Shown piece after piece: positions 1 through 8,136 of a stretch of DNA of 48,578 nt. This stretch comes from Methanosarcina sp. Ant1 (lineage in GTDB: Archaea > Halobacteriota > Methanosarcinia > Methanosarcinales > Methanosarcinaceae): the NCBI GenBank assembly GCA_001714685.2, contig MDTP02000057.1, positions 1 through 48,578 of the forward strand, in the 5' to 3' direction. The notes beneath the pieces are model-generated. The model had not been told where the DNA came from and searched no databases. It saw only the letters and a list, made by a program, of their open reading frames with translations. The position numbers were made by a program, and so were the translations under genes. Within the stretch, counting starts at the first letter, position 1, and every line of letters starts with the position of its first letter.

Positions 1-30
1 TCAAGATACGGTATTTTTAATATTTATATA

Positions 31-87
31 TTAATAAGGAAAATAGACAAATTTAACAGACATCTGCGGAAGGTCAGTTGTATTCAT
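31..87 (-). other. 18-codon mini-ORF, probable relic of a duplicated DUF6326-like gene start
   Basis: A short frame MNTTDLPQMSVKFVYFPY begins with ATG five or so bases after an AGGAG ribosome site. Its leader and first codons resemble the start of the neighbouring membrane gene at 533 (MNTNKTT), and both are preceded by the same AT-rich segment (TTTATTAAATTTTATT). It lies 26 bases downstream of that gene's stop. I read it as the stump of a duplicated gene rather than a functional peptide, but the intact ribosome site leaves translation possible. Confidence 0.3.
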
Positions 88-113
88 TTTTTCTCCTAAT
101 TTATTAAATTTTA

Positions 114-533
114 TTATTGGGGCTTCTCTTCAGGGTTAGTCCACTTCCAGGCAAACCAGATAATTAGCAATATGCACACAACTTCCATGGTTGCTAAAAA
201 TATATAATGAGGAGTAGTCGCTCCACCACCGATGACAAACGTAATCGTTATTACACCTGCGATGATGTTTGCCCAGCGATTTACGCTATATTTCAATACC
301 CGGGACAAGAAAATCATAGCAATCGGAATCTCCATCATGATTGCGGCTACCAACAAAAATCCTGGCGTGATTTGAATCTCCCCTCCATAGCCTGTCATTA
401 TTTCCTTTAGGGAGCCCGGATACATAAAGGAAAGAATATCCGCAGCCAGCATATTACACATGACAAGTACCCATAATGTTGAAAGTTTTACTTTCAAATC
501 TTTTATTTCAGCGGTCGTTTTATTTGTATTCAT
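114..533 (-). CDS. DUF6326-like four-helix membrane protein
   Basis: This 139-residue protein is almost entirely membrane-embedded. Four hydrophobic segments are visible at about residues 18-38, 55-75, 84-103 and 108-130, and it ends in a short charged tail (NPEEKPQ). The layout and sequence match the DUF6326 family of small archaeal and bacterial membrane proteins, whose function is unknown. The ATG follows a GGAGAAAAG ribosome site at close spacing. It lies 20 bases downstream of an alcohol dehydrogenase fragment on the same strand, so the two probably shared a transcript. No catalytic motif is visible. The family assignment is from memory of its sequence pattern. Confidence 0.8.
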   Translation of the reverse strand: MNTNKTTAEIKDLKVKLSTLWVLVMCNMLAADILSFMYPGSLKEIMTGYGGEIQITPGFLLVAAIMMEIPIAMIFLSRVLKYSVNRWANIIAGVITITFVIGGGATTPHYIFLATMEVVCILLIIWFAWKWTNPEEKPQ

Positions 534-553
534 TTCTTTTCTCCTTTAATTTA

Positions 554-817
554 TTAAATTTTATTGTTGTGTCCCACGGTTATCACTACATTCCCCTTTT
601 TGTGTCCTAAGTCCACATATCTGTGAGCTTCAACCATTTGTTCCAATGGATATGTCCTATCAATAACCGGTTTTAGCTTTCCCGACTCAACGAGTTTCGT
701 GAGGGAAATTAGATCTTCAGTGCCCATCTTTGCATGCCCACTCGCTACAACCAGTAGTTCCGATTCGCCCAAGTTCCGAACGCCAATTCTAAAACAGTAT
801 TCAGTATTTTCACTCAA
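554..817 (-). pseudogene. C-terminal fragment of a zinc-type alcohol dehydrogenase / quinone oxidoreductase
   Basis: The last ~55 residues ([20 protein letters not shown], then [16 protein letters not shown] and [11 protein letters not shown]) are the standard C-terminus of medium-chain NAD(P)-dependent alcohol dehydrogenases. A full enzyme is about 320-350 residues; here only 87 codons are open. The GroES-like catalytic domain and the Rossmann nucleotide-binding core are missing. The first ~30 residues do not look like the family, so the fragment is joined to unrelated sequence. The only start available is TTG. A promoter-like segment about 120 bases upstream is duplicated in front of the gene at 2019, which suggests a deletion or recombination joined the relic to it. 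Confidence 0.75.
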
Positions 818-941
818 CCTAAAAATTAATTATGTAGGCATCGTGGACTCGTTTTTGTCTGGGGTTCTCCTCCAATTTTTGTCAATTAAGTGCCTTCTTA
901 TTTTGTGTCAAAGTGTTGCTAAATAACTGATAAACCCGTGT

Positions 942-987
942 GTTACTTATACGTTTTTATTTTGTATTTGCGAACAGGCGGCTGGAT
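942..987 (-). promoter_or_regulatory. Promoter-like segment, copy 1 of a duplication
   Basis: Read on the minus strand this AT-rich stretch contains a box resembling an archaeal TATA element (CGTATAAG) preceded by an A-rich BRE-like tract (CAAAATAAAAA). The same ~45 bases recur at 2031-2075 in front of the zinc-ribbon membrane gene. Here it lies about 125 bases upstream of the dehydrogenase fragment. Confidence 0.4.
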
Positions 988-1154
988 TTTAGGAGTTATC
1001 TATTTTTAGGGGTTCTCCAGAAGGATGAAAAAGAATTTTAATCTGAAATACAGTGGCAGTGCGATGAGATAAATTTCAGGCAGCAATGTTTATTGAATAA
1101 ATGGCAATTTCATCTCATTGTTACTGCTTTCAAAAACTAGCAAGCTTCCCAAAG

Positions 1155-1217
1155 GCGGCCCAGTCAGAAGATTTGAGGGGAGCTGGGGCGGAAATATAAT
1201 AAAAAAGTTGTATCGCT
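1155..1217. repeat. ~60-bp intergenic repeat, copy A of three
   Basis: Shares the blocks GAAGATTTGA, GGGGC(A/G)GAAATAT and TAAAAAAGTT with copies at 2160-2215 and 5295-5354. Copies A and B both lie just beyond the 3' ends of minus-strand genes. No terminal inverted repeat was seen. Confidence 0.7.
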
Positions 1218-1233
1218 TGGCTTATGTTCTAAT

Positions 1234-2019
1234 TTAAAGTCTCGGGTCGCTTCCTTTACTTTCCCATCCAGAGCTATCTTCTCCAGAGTAAGCTTTCTCC
1301 ACTTCAATATTTATGTGTCTACAATATTCGCATTTGTAATACCGGATTCTGGTGTAAATCGACTCGTTGGATTTTATGTCAGGTGTTTTGTATTCGGGAT
1401 ATATTCCTGATTTTCCGCATTTCTCGCAAATTATCCTTTTAGGTTTTTTTATTTTTCCTTTACGTGTGACTATGTCTTCTGGACTTTCATCACTGTCGAT
1501 ATATCCGCAGCGTTTACATTTCCAGTATCGAGTTATTGCGACAGTATACGAATTCTCGGTTGACACTTCTCTAACATCTGGATTTGCTGTTTCCTCGTAA
1601 GCGTAGTTTTTATTGCATATTTTGCATCTGGTGGCTTTTACGTATTTTACATAGGAAAATAGGCCGAGACCAACAATAAAAAAGGACAGACACACAGATG
1701 CTATAAGCAACATCAGATACAAATTTTCTGGCAGTGTCGGAAGTACGATAAAAAAGATGCAGACACTCAGAATAACGCTTAACCATCCAGTAATTTGAAT
1801 AGCAGTTTCCCCTAGAGTGTTAATAAAAGGCACCCATTTGAGAATTGCTCTATCTTTTATTTCCCCTTTATACTCGATTGTGCATGTTTTTTGTATCCAC
1901 TCTATCGAGTATTCCTTCTCCTTTTTACCGCCGTTTTTTGTCTGGATTTTTCCGGAATTTTGGGTCAATTGGGCCTCATCTACCCTTTGGCTTCGGTTAA
2001 AGCAATTATAATCTGTCAA
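1234..2019 (-). CDS. Membrane protein with paired CxxC zinc-ribbon motifs
   Basis: I do not recognise this 261-residue protein as a named family. Residues 1-60 are polar. Two adjacent transmembrane helices follow at about 75-95 and 100-125. The C-terminal half is probably cytoplasmic and carries four CxxC pairs (CKIC, CKRC, CEKC, CEYC), enough for two zinc ribbons of rubredoxin-like type, ending in an acidic, Ser-rich tail. The start is TTG with no clear ribosome site. A TATA-like box (ACTTATAAG) lies about 15-20 bases upstream, so the message may be leaderless or nearly so. It is separated from its neighbours by repeat copies A and B and looks monocistronic. Confidence 0.6.
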   Translation of the reverse strand: MTDYNCFNRSQRVDEAQLTQNSGKIQTKNGGKKEKEYSIEWIQKTCTIEYKGEIKDRAILKWVPFINTLGETAIQITGWLSVILSVCIFFIVLPTLPENLYLMLLIASVCLSFFIVGLGLFSYVKYVKATRCKICNKNYAYEETANPDVREVSTENSYTVAITRYWKCKRCGYIDSDESPEDIVTRKGKIKKPKRIICEKCGKSGIYPEYKTPDIKSNESIYTRIRYYKCEYCRHINIEVEKAYSGEDSSGWESKGSDPRL

Positions 2020-2030
2020 TAAGTTTATGA

Positions 2031-2075
2031 GCTACTTATAAGTTTTTATTTTGTATTTGTGATCCGGAGGCTGGA
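2031..2075 (-). promoter_or_regulatory. Promoter-like segment, copy 2 of a duplication
   Basis: On the minus strand this holds ACTTATAAG with an A-rich upstream tract, 15-25 bases before the TTG start at 2019. About 45 bases are nearly identical to 942-987. It is the most likely promoter of the zinc-ribbon membrane gene. Confidence 0.5.
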
Positions 2076-2159
2076 GTATTTGTTAAATCTTTTACTTTTC
2101 ATGTCTATCCTGAAAAATCAGAAATAATTTAAATCTAAAAAAAACCCAGAATCTTCGGC

Positions 2160-2215
2160 GGCGCAATTGGAAGATTTGATGGGCTGAAATGAAATATAAT
2201 AAAAAAGTTATGTCT
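2160..2215. repeat. ~60-bp intergenic repeat, copy B of three
   Basis: Contains GCGCAATTGGAAGATTTGAT and GAAATATAATAAAAAAGTTA, matching 1155-1217 and 5295-5354. It lies immediately beyond the stop codon of the CHASE4 kinase. Confidence 0.7.
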
Positions 2216-2226
2216 TTTCGGCGGTT

Positions 2227-4425
2227 TTATACATCTAACTCAGCATCTCCACTATTTCCTTTATCCACGTTTATCGGAATTGTGAACGCAAAGGTACTTC
2301 CCTCTCTCGCTTTGCTCCTGAACCAGACATATCCGCCATGCAGGTGGACAATCTGCTTAACTAGAGAAAGGCCGAGCCCGGTTCCTTCGGATGTTTTAGA
2401 GGAAAAAGGATCAATCTGACTGAAGGGTTTGAAGATTTTGTTCTCGTCCTCAGTTTTAATACCGATTCCGGTATCCTCAACTGTTATTTCCACGAGATCT
2501 CCTTTCTTTCTGGCACCTATTTTTACAACGCTTTTTTCATGAGAAAACTTTATAGCGTTATCCACAAGGTTATACATTACCTGAACAAACCTTTCTTCGT
2601 CAGCACGGATGTCTTTAAGTTTGTTATCCATTTCAATTTCAATTACAATCTTTTTCTGATCTGCGATGGGAAAAAGGAGGTTCTTTATTAGATTAAGCTT
2701 ATTAGCAAGCTCAAACTCTTTATAATCAAGCTCCAGTTTGCCGGCTTCTACTTTGGAAAGGTCCAGAATGTCATTAATCAGGTTCAGAAGATGTTTTCCG
2801 CTTTTCGAAATATTTCCAACAGATCTTAGTTGTTTTTCGTTCAAGTCTCCATATGCCTGCTCATGCAGCAGGTCAGAAAATCCTATTATTGAGTTAAGTG
2901 GAGTTCGAAGTTCGTGGCTCATATTTGCAAGGAAATCGCTCTTGGTACGATTTGCTACTTCAGCGATTTGTTTTTCCTGAAGAAGTTTCTCTGCTGCCTT
3001 TTTTTCCGTAATGTCTCTGCAGGTTTCCAAAATACCTATGATTTTTCCATCTTCATCAGTTACCGGGATTGCCTGAACAAACCATGAACTGTCGTCTTTT
3101 GCAGTAAATTCCCCTGACTTTTTATTACCTGTTACAAAGATCTGTTCAAGTTGTAGGTACTCAGATAAAGGACCACTTATGCCCGGAGCGGATTTAATGC
3201 ATATTCCCACTGCCTCTTGAAGGCTCATTTTCATATTCTCAAGGGTAGCCCTGTTTGCCCAGATAATATTAAGCTGAGGATTTACGAAAACAACAAGTTC
3301 ATTCAGTGAATCAAGTAGGACTTTATTTTCCCTTTCCTGTGCCTTTAATTCTTGCTCTTTCCGATATTCCTGTTCTGTCAGATAGATTTCATTCAACATC
3401 CCGTTTATTTCTCTCGACACACGGTAAAGTTCATCATTATCTTTAAGAGGTAATCTTTTGGAAAAATCTTTTTCCGACCTGACTCTTGTAACGAAATTCT
3501 CGATTCCAATTAACCTTGAGATAAATAGCTTGTCAATAGCAAATTTAACTCCAATCCCTGTCATAAGTCCAGTTAGCATAAGGAAGGAAAATATATAGTT
3601 CACAGTTCTCTCGCTACGCAAATAGAGGTCTCTTGGAAAGTCTGCTCTGATAATAAGGGCAGGCTGGCCTGAAGTATCTCTTAATTCAAAATAGCCTGCT
3701 ACTTTCTCTTTATCAATGGGTTCGATAATAGTTTTGTCAGATAACTCAGAGAAGTTTTTAAGTTTGGTCTGAAAATCGAGAGGCATGTCTCTATCTACCC
3801 TGTACTTTGAAAGGGAAATATGGGTAGCATTTGAGAAAGAATCAAGAAGAGGCTTGTCAAAGTATCTCCCAAAAATTAAAGTTCCCTTCACAGGCCCCTG
3901 ATACTCCGTCGTAAGAATTGGATGGCAGGAAATGAACATAGGATCTTTATCGAGCAAAACAAAACCTCTAAAGGTTTCATTTTTTGATTTTGTGAGAAGA
4001 GTTTTGTCTTTTATTAGTTTAAGAAGATCCTTAGGAACAGGCTGTTGCTCGGCTGTGCCAATATCTACAGCTTTTGCGTAGACTACAGATCCGGAGTCAT
4101 TTACATAAATCAGCACATTAAGTTTAAGCACGGAGAGAGTTTCATTTTTAATTGTTTCATCTATAAACCGCTGATTTCGGTCTTCGACAAACCTGTAAGA
4201 TTCATTCCAACAGGCCCAATCCGCAACTAAATAATCGAGGTCTCTCTGTTGAAGTGAGATGGTGTTCTGTATCCGTCCCACATTCTGCAAAGTGTCTACA
4301 CGTTCAAGTTCCAAAGAATTGGAAAGCCCCATATTGTGGGTAAGTGTAAAAGCAGCAGTAAGAACGGCACAAATCAAAAGGGTTATTATAAAAACCTTTC
4401 TACTAATATCGATAATGGACACCAC
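2227..4425 (-). CDS. Membrane sensor histidine kinase with CHASE4-like, HAMP-like, PAS, HisKA and HATPase domains
   Basis: This 732-residue kinase has an N-terminal membrane helix (about 9-29), an extracytoplasmic region of CHASE4 type (about 35-270, containing WACWNESY) and a second helix near 277-295. A HAMP-like linker, a coiled coil and one PAS domain (about 372-480) follow. The HisKA dimerisation box NMSHELRTPLNSIIGFSDLL carries the phospho-acceptor His at about residue 504. The ATPase domain has the N box (NLVDNAIKFS, ~620), G1 (DTGIGI, ~650) and G2 (EGTGLGLSL). The output response regulator is not encoded nearby, so it is an orphan. It differs from the three other kinases in the window, which use HisKA_2 and lack the periplasmic sensor. 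The start follows an AT-rich intergenic region. The ligand cannot be inferred. Confidence 0.93.
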   Translation of the reverse strand: MVSIIDISRKVFIITLLICAVLTAAFTLTHNMGLSNSLELERVDTLQNVGRIQNTISLQQRDLDYLVADWACWNESYRFVEDRNQRFIDETIKNETLSVLKLNVLIYVNDSGSVVYAKAVDIGTAEQQPVPKDLLKLIKDKTLLTKSKNETFRGFVLLDKDPMFISCHPILTTEYQGPVKGTLIFGRYFDKPLLDSFSNATHISLSKYRVDRDMPLDFQTKLKNFSELSDKTIIEPIDKEKVAGYFELRDTSGQPALIIRADFPRDLYLRSERTVNYIFSFLMLTGLMTGIGVKFAIDKLFISRLIGIENFVTRVRSEKDFSKRLPLKDNDELYRVSREINGMLNEIYLTEQEYRKEQELKAQERENKVLLDSLNELVVFVNPQLNIIWANRATLENMKMSLQEAVGICIKSAPGISGPLSEYLQLEQIFVTGNKKSGEFTAKDDSSWFVQAIPVTDEDGKIIGILETCRDITEKKAAEKLLQEKQIAEVANRTKSDFLANMSHELRTPLNSIIGFSDLLHEQAYGDLNEKQLRSVGNISKSGKHLLNLINDILDLSKVEAGKLELDYKEFELANKLNLIKNLLFPIADQKKIVIEIEMDNKLKDIRADEERFVQVMYNLVDNAIKFSHEKSVVKIGARKKGDLVEITVEDTGIGIKTEDENKIFKPFSQIDPFSSKTSEGTGLGLSLVKQIVHLHGGYVWFRSKAREGSTFAFTIPINVDKGNSGDAELDV

Positions 4426-4691
4426 ACAGATTCAAATTAGGGAAGCTTGAAAGCAATAATTATTTAGCGAGGTCATCTCAGAATCAAAATTTGATTCTTT
4501 GAATTTCGTATTCTGAGTAACAATTGAGTTTCAGATTACGAAAGCATACCGAAAATAATTATTCGGACTTACGCATTTGAGGAGGAAAATCAAGCCATGT
4601 GAGTTAGTGAAAACGACACTTTTTAGATGGTTTCTGCTACATATTTTTGTGGCTTGTGAGTATTATATTGATTAGGAATCGAGATCGCGTT

Positions 4692-4824
4692 CATTTGTCA
4701 TCGGTTAACGAATTTTATGCACAACTTCGAATACCACGTATAGTGATTTTCCGACTTGAATGTTGAGATTTTAGCATAAAAAATAACACTTTCATGCATT
4801 TTATCTCTTAACCGAATACAAATG
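4692..4824. repeat. Imperfect inverted repeat, ~30-bp arms
   Basis: The left arm 4692-4721 (CATTTGTCATCGGTTAACGA...) and right arm 4795-4824 (...TTAACCGAATACAAATG) are imperfect reverse complements around a ~73-base centre. GAGATCGCGTT also appears as a direct motif beside both arms. The total size fits a small non-autonomous element or a long hairpin. Confidence 0.5.
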
Positions 4825-5086
4825 AGATCGCGTTTACTTCCATTTCTACTACTTATCTATATATATATTTTTAATATGTAACAGGCCAAATAACATAGTT
4901 TTTCGAAATCCTCAGTAAAATGAGTTCTGGGATAATCTCAACATTAAAAGGAAGAAAAGTATATAAGATTAATCAGACATTTGGGTAAATTTTGCGGCAA
5001 GTGTCACTTATTCTTCCAATTTAATCTCGCAATTAAAGGGAAAGATTAGGGTGATTCTGCAGGTATCTGACAAAAACTCTACAAGA

Positions 5087-5197
5087 GGACTTACTCACTT
5101 TGTGTAGAAATCAAGTACAATAGCATTTTAGTTGTGTTTGTGATTTAGACAGTCGAAGGTTTAATGCTATTGACTTCACTTTCGACCGTGTAAGTCC
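5087..5197. mobile_element. 111-bp hairpin element with GGACTTAC/GTAAGTCC ends, copy 1
   Basis: Perfect 8-bp terminal inverted repeats bound the element. Inside, AAGTACAATAGCATT pairs with AATGCTATTGACTT, so most of the sequence can fold on itself. A diverged relative lies at 21213-21321 with the same internal TAGACAGT(C/T)GA(A/G)GGTTTA block. There is no coding capacity, as in a MITE. Confidence 0.6.
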
Positions 5198-5294
5198 TAT
5201 TCCAGATGGATTAACAATTGAGTAGAAAGATTTAGAATTTTCGGAAGAAAAACCTCAGTTCTCTGTCGTTTTTTTTAACTATAACTTGTGAAGG

Positions 5295-5354
5295 CTGCGC
5301 AATCGGAAGATTTGATGAGGACTGGGGCAGAAATATTGTAAAAAAGTTATATCG
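5295..5354. repeat. ~60-bp intergenic repeat, copy C of three
   Basis: Contains GCGCAATCGGAAGATTTGAT, GGGGCAGAAATATTGTAAAA and GTTATATCGCT, closely matching 1155-1217 and 2160-2215. Unlike those copies it is not directly beside an intact gene end. Confidence 0.7.
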
Positions 5355-5557
5355 CTCTGGATTCTGTCGGTTTTCAGTTAACTTTTGTCTTCAAGTAGGT
5401 TGACCGGTAGATATGAGGCTAAAAAACCTTTTCTTTCCGTGTATCCCGGAAAAGCCGCGCTTGGCGCGGAAAATAACCCCTTAAGACGGCTAATAAGGCT
5501 GCTCCGGTTTTAGGCTTTTTATTTTCTGAACTGGCTGCTCTTTCAATCAAGATATGT

Positions 5558-5688
5558 TTAGGAATGACTAAAATATAATTTCAAATATTTCTGCTACAGA
5601 TATTGTCTTTGATGGTTATTTAGGAAAATGGAATTATAGAGTCATTCCCAAAGTAAAAACTTGGAGTTATTTTTTAACCATTCCTTAA
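5558..5688. mobile_element. 130-bp MITE, copy 1 of three
   Basis: Bounded by TTAGGAATG on the left and CATTCCTTAA on the right. The internal sequence (ATTGTCTTTGATG, GGAAAATGGAATTATAGAG, CTTGGAGTTATTTTTTAAC) recurs at 39243-39373 and 48321-48450. All copies are 130-131 bp and have no gene, as expected for a miniature inverted-repeat transposable element. This copy lies 25 bases upstream of the mntA-like gene. Confidence 0.75.
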
Positions 5689-5713
5689 ATGATAACAAAA
5701 TAAATTATACCAC

Positions 5714-6010
5714 ATGGAGAACACTGCCCAGCACAAAGAGTTGTTCGAAAAAATCTCTTCATTCCTCAAGAAGGAAGGGGCAACGAAAGTAGCGGTTTTT
5801 GGCTCTTATGCTCGAGGGGAGGAAAAGCCGGAAAGCGATATCGATGTTCTTGTGGTGTTTTCCGAAACAAAAGGTCTGCTGACCCTTGTCAGGATTGAGA
5901 GGGAATTATCAGAGTTTCTTGGGGTAAAAGTCGATTTACTTACCGAGCAGTCAATAAGTCCGTATCTCATTGATGGGATTAAAAGGGAAGCAAAAGTTAT
6001 CTCGATATGA
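5714..6010 (+). CDS. MntA-like minimal nucleotidyltransferase (antitoxin of a MNT/HEPN pair)
   Basis: This 98-residue protein is a minimal nucleotidyltransferase. The signature GSYARG (G30-S31) is followed by the acidic pair D42-x-D44 and a third likely metal ligand at D74 (VDLLT), so the catalytic set looks intact. In MntA/HepT systems this component AMPylates the partner HEPN toxin on its active-site tyrosine and silences it. Its stop overlaps the start of the HEPN gene in an ATGA arrangement, which is typical of translational coupling. It begins 25 bases after a MITE, with no obvious ribosome site. Confidence 0.88.
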   Translation: MENTAQHKELFEKISSFLKKEGATKVAVFGSYARGEEKPESDIDVLVVFSETKGLLTLVRIERELSEFLGVKVDLLTEQSISPYLIDGIKREAKVISI

Positions 6011-6321
6011 AAAAGACTGACCTGGTTTACCTCAGCCACATCCTCAATTCAATCGGACGTAATGAAGAATATACTGAAGATATGAAAAAAGAAGATTTTC
6101 TATCCAGTAACCTGGTCTAGGATGGGACGATCAGGCAAATTGAGATCGTAGGTGAAGCTACCAAAAGTTTATCTAAGGGCCTTCGGGAGAAACATCCTCA
6201 AGTTCCCTGGAGTGACATTGCGGGTATGCGGGACCGGTTGATTCATCATTATTTTGGGGTTAATTTAGAAGACGTCTGGCATACTGTTAAAGTCGATACT
6301 TTTCATCAGCTATGTTTATAA
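6007..6321 (+). CDS. HepT-like HEPN RNase toxin interrupted by an in-frame TAG (possible pyrrolysine codon)
   Basis: The frame encodes a 104-residue HEPN protein if the single TAG at 6118-6120 (codon 38) is read as an amino acid. Both sides are family-like: MKKTDLVYLSHILNSI at the N-terminus, then NLV-TAG-DGTIRQIEIVGEA, and the catalytic R-x4-H-x-Y motif in RDRLIHHYF. Family members usually carry Gln at the TAG position (LVQDA), so one CAG-to-TAG transition explains it. Either the gene is an amber-inactivated toxin, or UAG is decoded as pyrrolysine, as Methanosarcina can do. Apart from the amber the frame is uncorrupted to its TAA stop. It is coupled to the upstream nucleotidyltransferase by an ATGA overlap. 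Confidence 0.75.
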
Positions 6322-6418
6322 AATTTGTTAATTATCATCGAATTTAATAAAAAAGATTCAAACTATTTGATTTAATAAAGCAGATGCCTTTCCATGAAAA
6401 AAGGTTGTTCTCAATATT

Positions 6419-7471
6419 TTATCCAAAATAATTCTCCCCCAATTTTTTCTCCTTTCCCCCCTGCATACTTGCATATGCCACATACTTCCCGCTCTCCGTA
6501 TCAAAAACGAACCTGTAAACTGATTTAAAATAAGCCCAGGATGTGACATATGGGTATCTCGCATCGCTCAGCCCAACAGTTACCGAGCCATTTCCTTCCG
6601 AAACGTTATAAGCAGGATAATCAATGTCCTGAGGAACGGCTGTACTATAGAGTTTTCCGGCTCTTTCGACATAGGTGGGGGCATTGGGAACATTGCCGGT
6701 TACGTTAATTTTCTTGATGAATTCACTTCTTTCGATTCCTGACCAGTAGCTGATTTCCATAATCTTGTAGTGGGTGGAATTATACGGATATGCCGTCAGG
6801 AACTTTCCAAAGGATGAAGGGTAGGTGTCCTGGTAGCTGATTTTGGTTCCTTCGGCTTCGGAAATCTGGTCTACGAAAAAGACTTTTGCTATTGGCATAA
6901 CTGTAAGCCAGACCAGAAGCACAACTAAAAGGGTAGTGTAGAGTCGGCTCCGGTTATTAGTGACAAAAGCACAGAAGTTATTGAATTTTCCATTCCATTT
7001 TCCCCTGCTTTTCATATATCCCACAAGTAAGATAAACAGGGGCAGGAGGGGAAGAATATTTGCCAGGGGGTCTAAGAAGGAAATGGCTCCCATAATGGAT
7101 GTATCTGTACTGAACGGGTAGAGGGGACGCATTTTCCAGTTGGTGGCGTAATCAAGGTAAACGTGGGAGACTATGGATGCAAATCCGGCAGCCGTAAAAA
7201 GCCGGTCTTTTGTTTTAAACCAGATAAGAAGCGTGACAAGCAGAATAAAAAGGATAGAGTGCATGAACTCTCTGTGGTCAAACAGGTAGAAAAGCTGGTT
7301 TCGCATTTCGTGACTCACACTGCCGCTGACGAGAATAAACAGGGCGTAGGGAATGAAATCCAGGTCAGGAAGTATTGACAGGAATGCCAGAATGTTTCGC
7401 TTTTTTCCTTTGAAACCAAGGGCCAGAGCTATAAGAAGGCCGACTCCAAGGTGAGAAAGTGTGTTTACCAT
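6419..7471 (-). CDS. Membrane-bound metal-dependent hydrolase, YdjM/DUF457 family
   Basis: The 350-residue protein begins MVNTLSHLGVGLLIALALGF and has the family's hydrophobic N-terminal half with conserved polar residues set into helices: H7, the PDLD motif near residue 36, DHREFMHS near 66-73 and SHVYLDY near 105-112. These His and Asp residues are the expected metal ligands of DUF457/YdjM hydrolases. Five or six membrane helices occupy residues 1-200. The C-terminal 150 residues form a soluble domain probably exposed outside the membrane. The substrate is unknown. It is convergent with the toxin-antitoxin pair and appears monocistronic. The ATG is the first start after an AT-rich leader. 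Confidence 0.85.
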   Translation of the reverse strand: MVNTLSHLGVGLLIALALGFKGKKRNILAFLSILPDLDFIPYALFILVSGSVSHEMRNQLFYLFDHREFMHSILFILLVTLLIWFKTKDRLFTAAGFASIVSHVYLDYATNWKMRPLYPFSTDTSIMGAISFLDPLANILPLLPLFILLVGYMKSRGKWNGKFNNFCAFVTNNRSRLYTTLLVVLLVWLTVMPIAKVFFVDQISEAEGTKISYQDTYPSSFGKFLTAYPYNSTHYKIMEISYWSGIERSEFIKKINVTGNVPNAPTYVERAGKLYSTAVPQDIDYPAYNVSEGNGSVTVGLSDARYPYVTSWAYFKSVYRFVFDTESGKYVAYASMQGGKEKKLGENYFG

Positions 7472-8136
7472 TTGTTCTATTCCTAAATTATGGGAGAGAC
7501 ATTAAAATAAGCGTTTAGTATTATTGTGTTATTTGTATTACTTTTATAACTCATTATGTCTATTGATATTGAAAACCATAAATTTAGCCTGTATTACCCC
7601 ATTATATACTCAGTAATACAAGTAATACATATCTGCCCCTTTTCTAAAATCTTTCCCCCTGTTCTAGTATCACGAAAAAGTGCACTGTTACTCTAACAGT
7701 AAAGAATGCTGCGGGTAGTAACACTGCGGAAAAGATCAGTTATCACAGTGAAGTAAGTTAACATCTTAAATTGAAAACAATAAAAGGTCAAGCTTGGGAG
7801 TGGAGGATTTATTAATCAAAAAAATCTGGAAAATGGTTTATCAGAATTTCCACGATGATTTCTTATTCCTTGGGCTTTCAATCGCTCTCAAAATTATAGC
7901 AACATATTTTAAAAGGTCGCTATTTTGAATTCCCGAGAAAATATGGAATGTTAACGCATTTACTCGCTCAATACTTGCTATTGACCTAATGTTTAGAAGA
8001 GGACATGTGAGAATATGGGGTAGCAAGAAAATAACAAAAAATAATATTTACGTGCCTTTTTTATATCTATTTTAGTATTTTTTAACGATAGGTATATATT
8101 GTTCCATCGGCATATAACTTCCTTAGAGGCGACCAT
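7472..8136. other. Intergenic region with relic sequence, no firm gene
   Basis: No intact gene is supported. The segment 7984-8034 (CCTAATGTTTAGAAGAGGAC...) is a degenerate direct copy of 8273-8322, which is the 3' end of a short membrane ORF. The stretch therefore looks like a decayed duplicate of that ORF. A short frame at about 7800-7930 (plus strand) has hydrophobic character but no supporting start signal. Confidence 0.4.

Larger units (their letters stand above)
4426..5713. other. 1.3-kb intergenic region: inverted repeats and small elements, no gene seen
   Basis: No convincing reading frame occurs on either strand. The region holds an imperfect inverted repeat (4692-4824), a hairpin element (5087-5197), the third intergenic repeat (5295-5354) and a 130-bp MITE (5558-5688). 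A lone half-end resembling the GGACTTAC element sits at 4567. It appears to be a landing zone for small repeats between divergently transcribed genes. Confidence 0.6.

Noticed and set aside
5390-5520. Possible structured RNA (GC-rich stretch GCCGCGCTTGGCGCGG)
   Set aside because: Only a short stem is visible and nothing matches a known RNA family. It may simply be element debris.
7841-8026. 61-codon minus-strand frame
   Set aside because: No ribosome site or promoter. The region contains a degenerate duplicate of another ORF on the plus strand.
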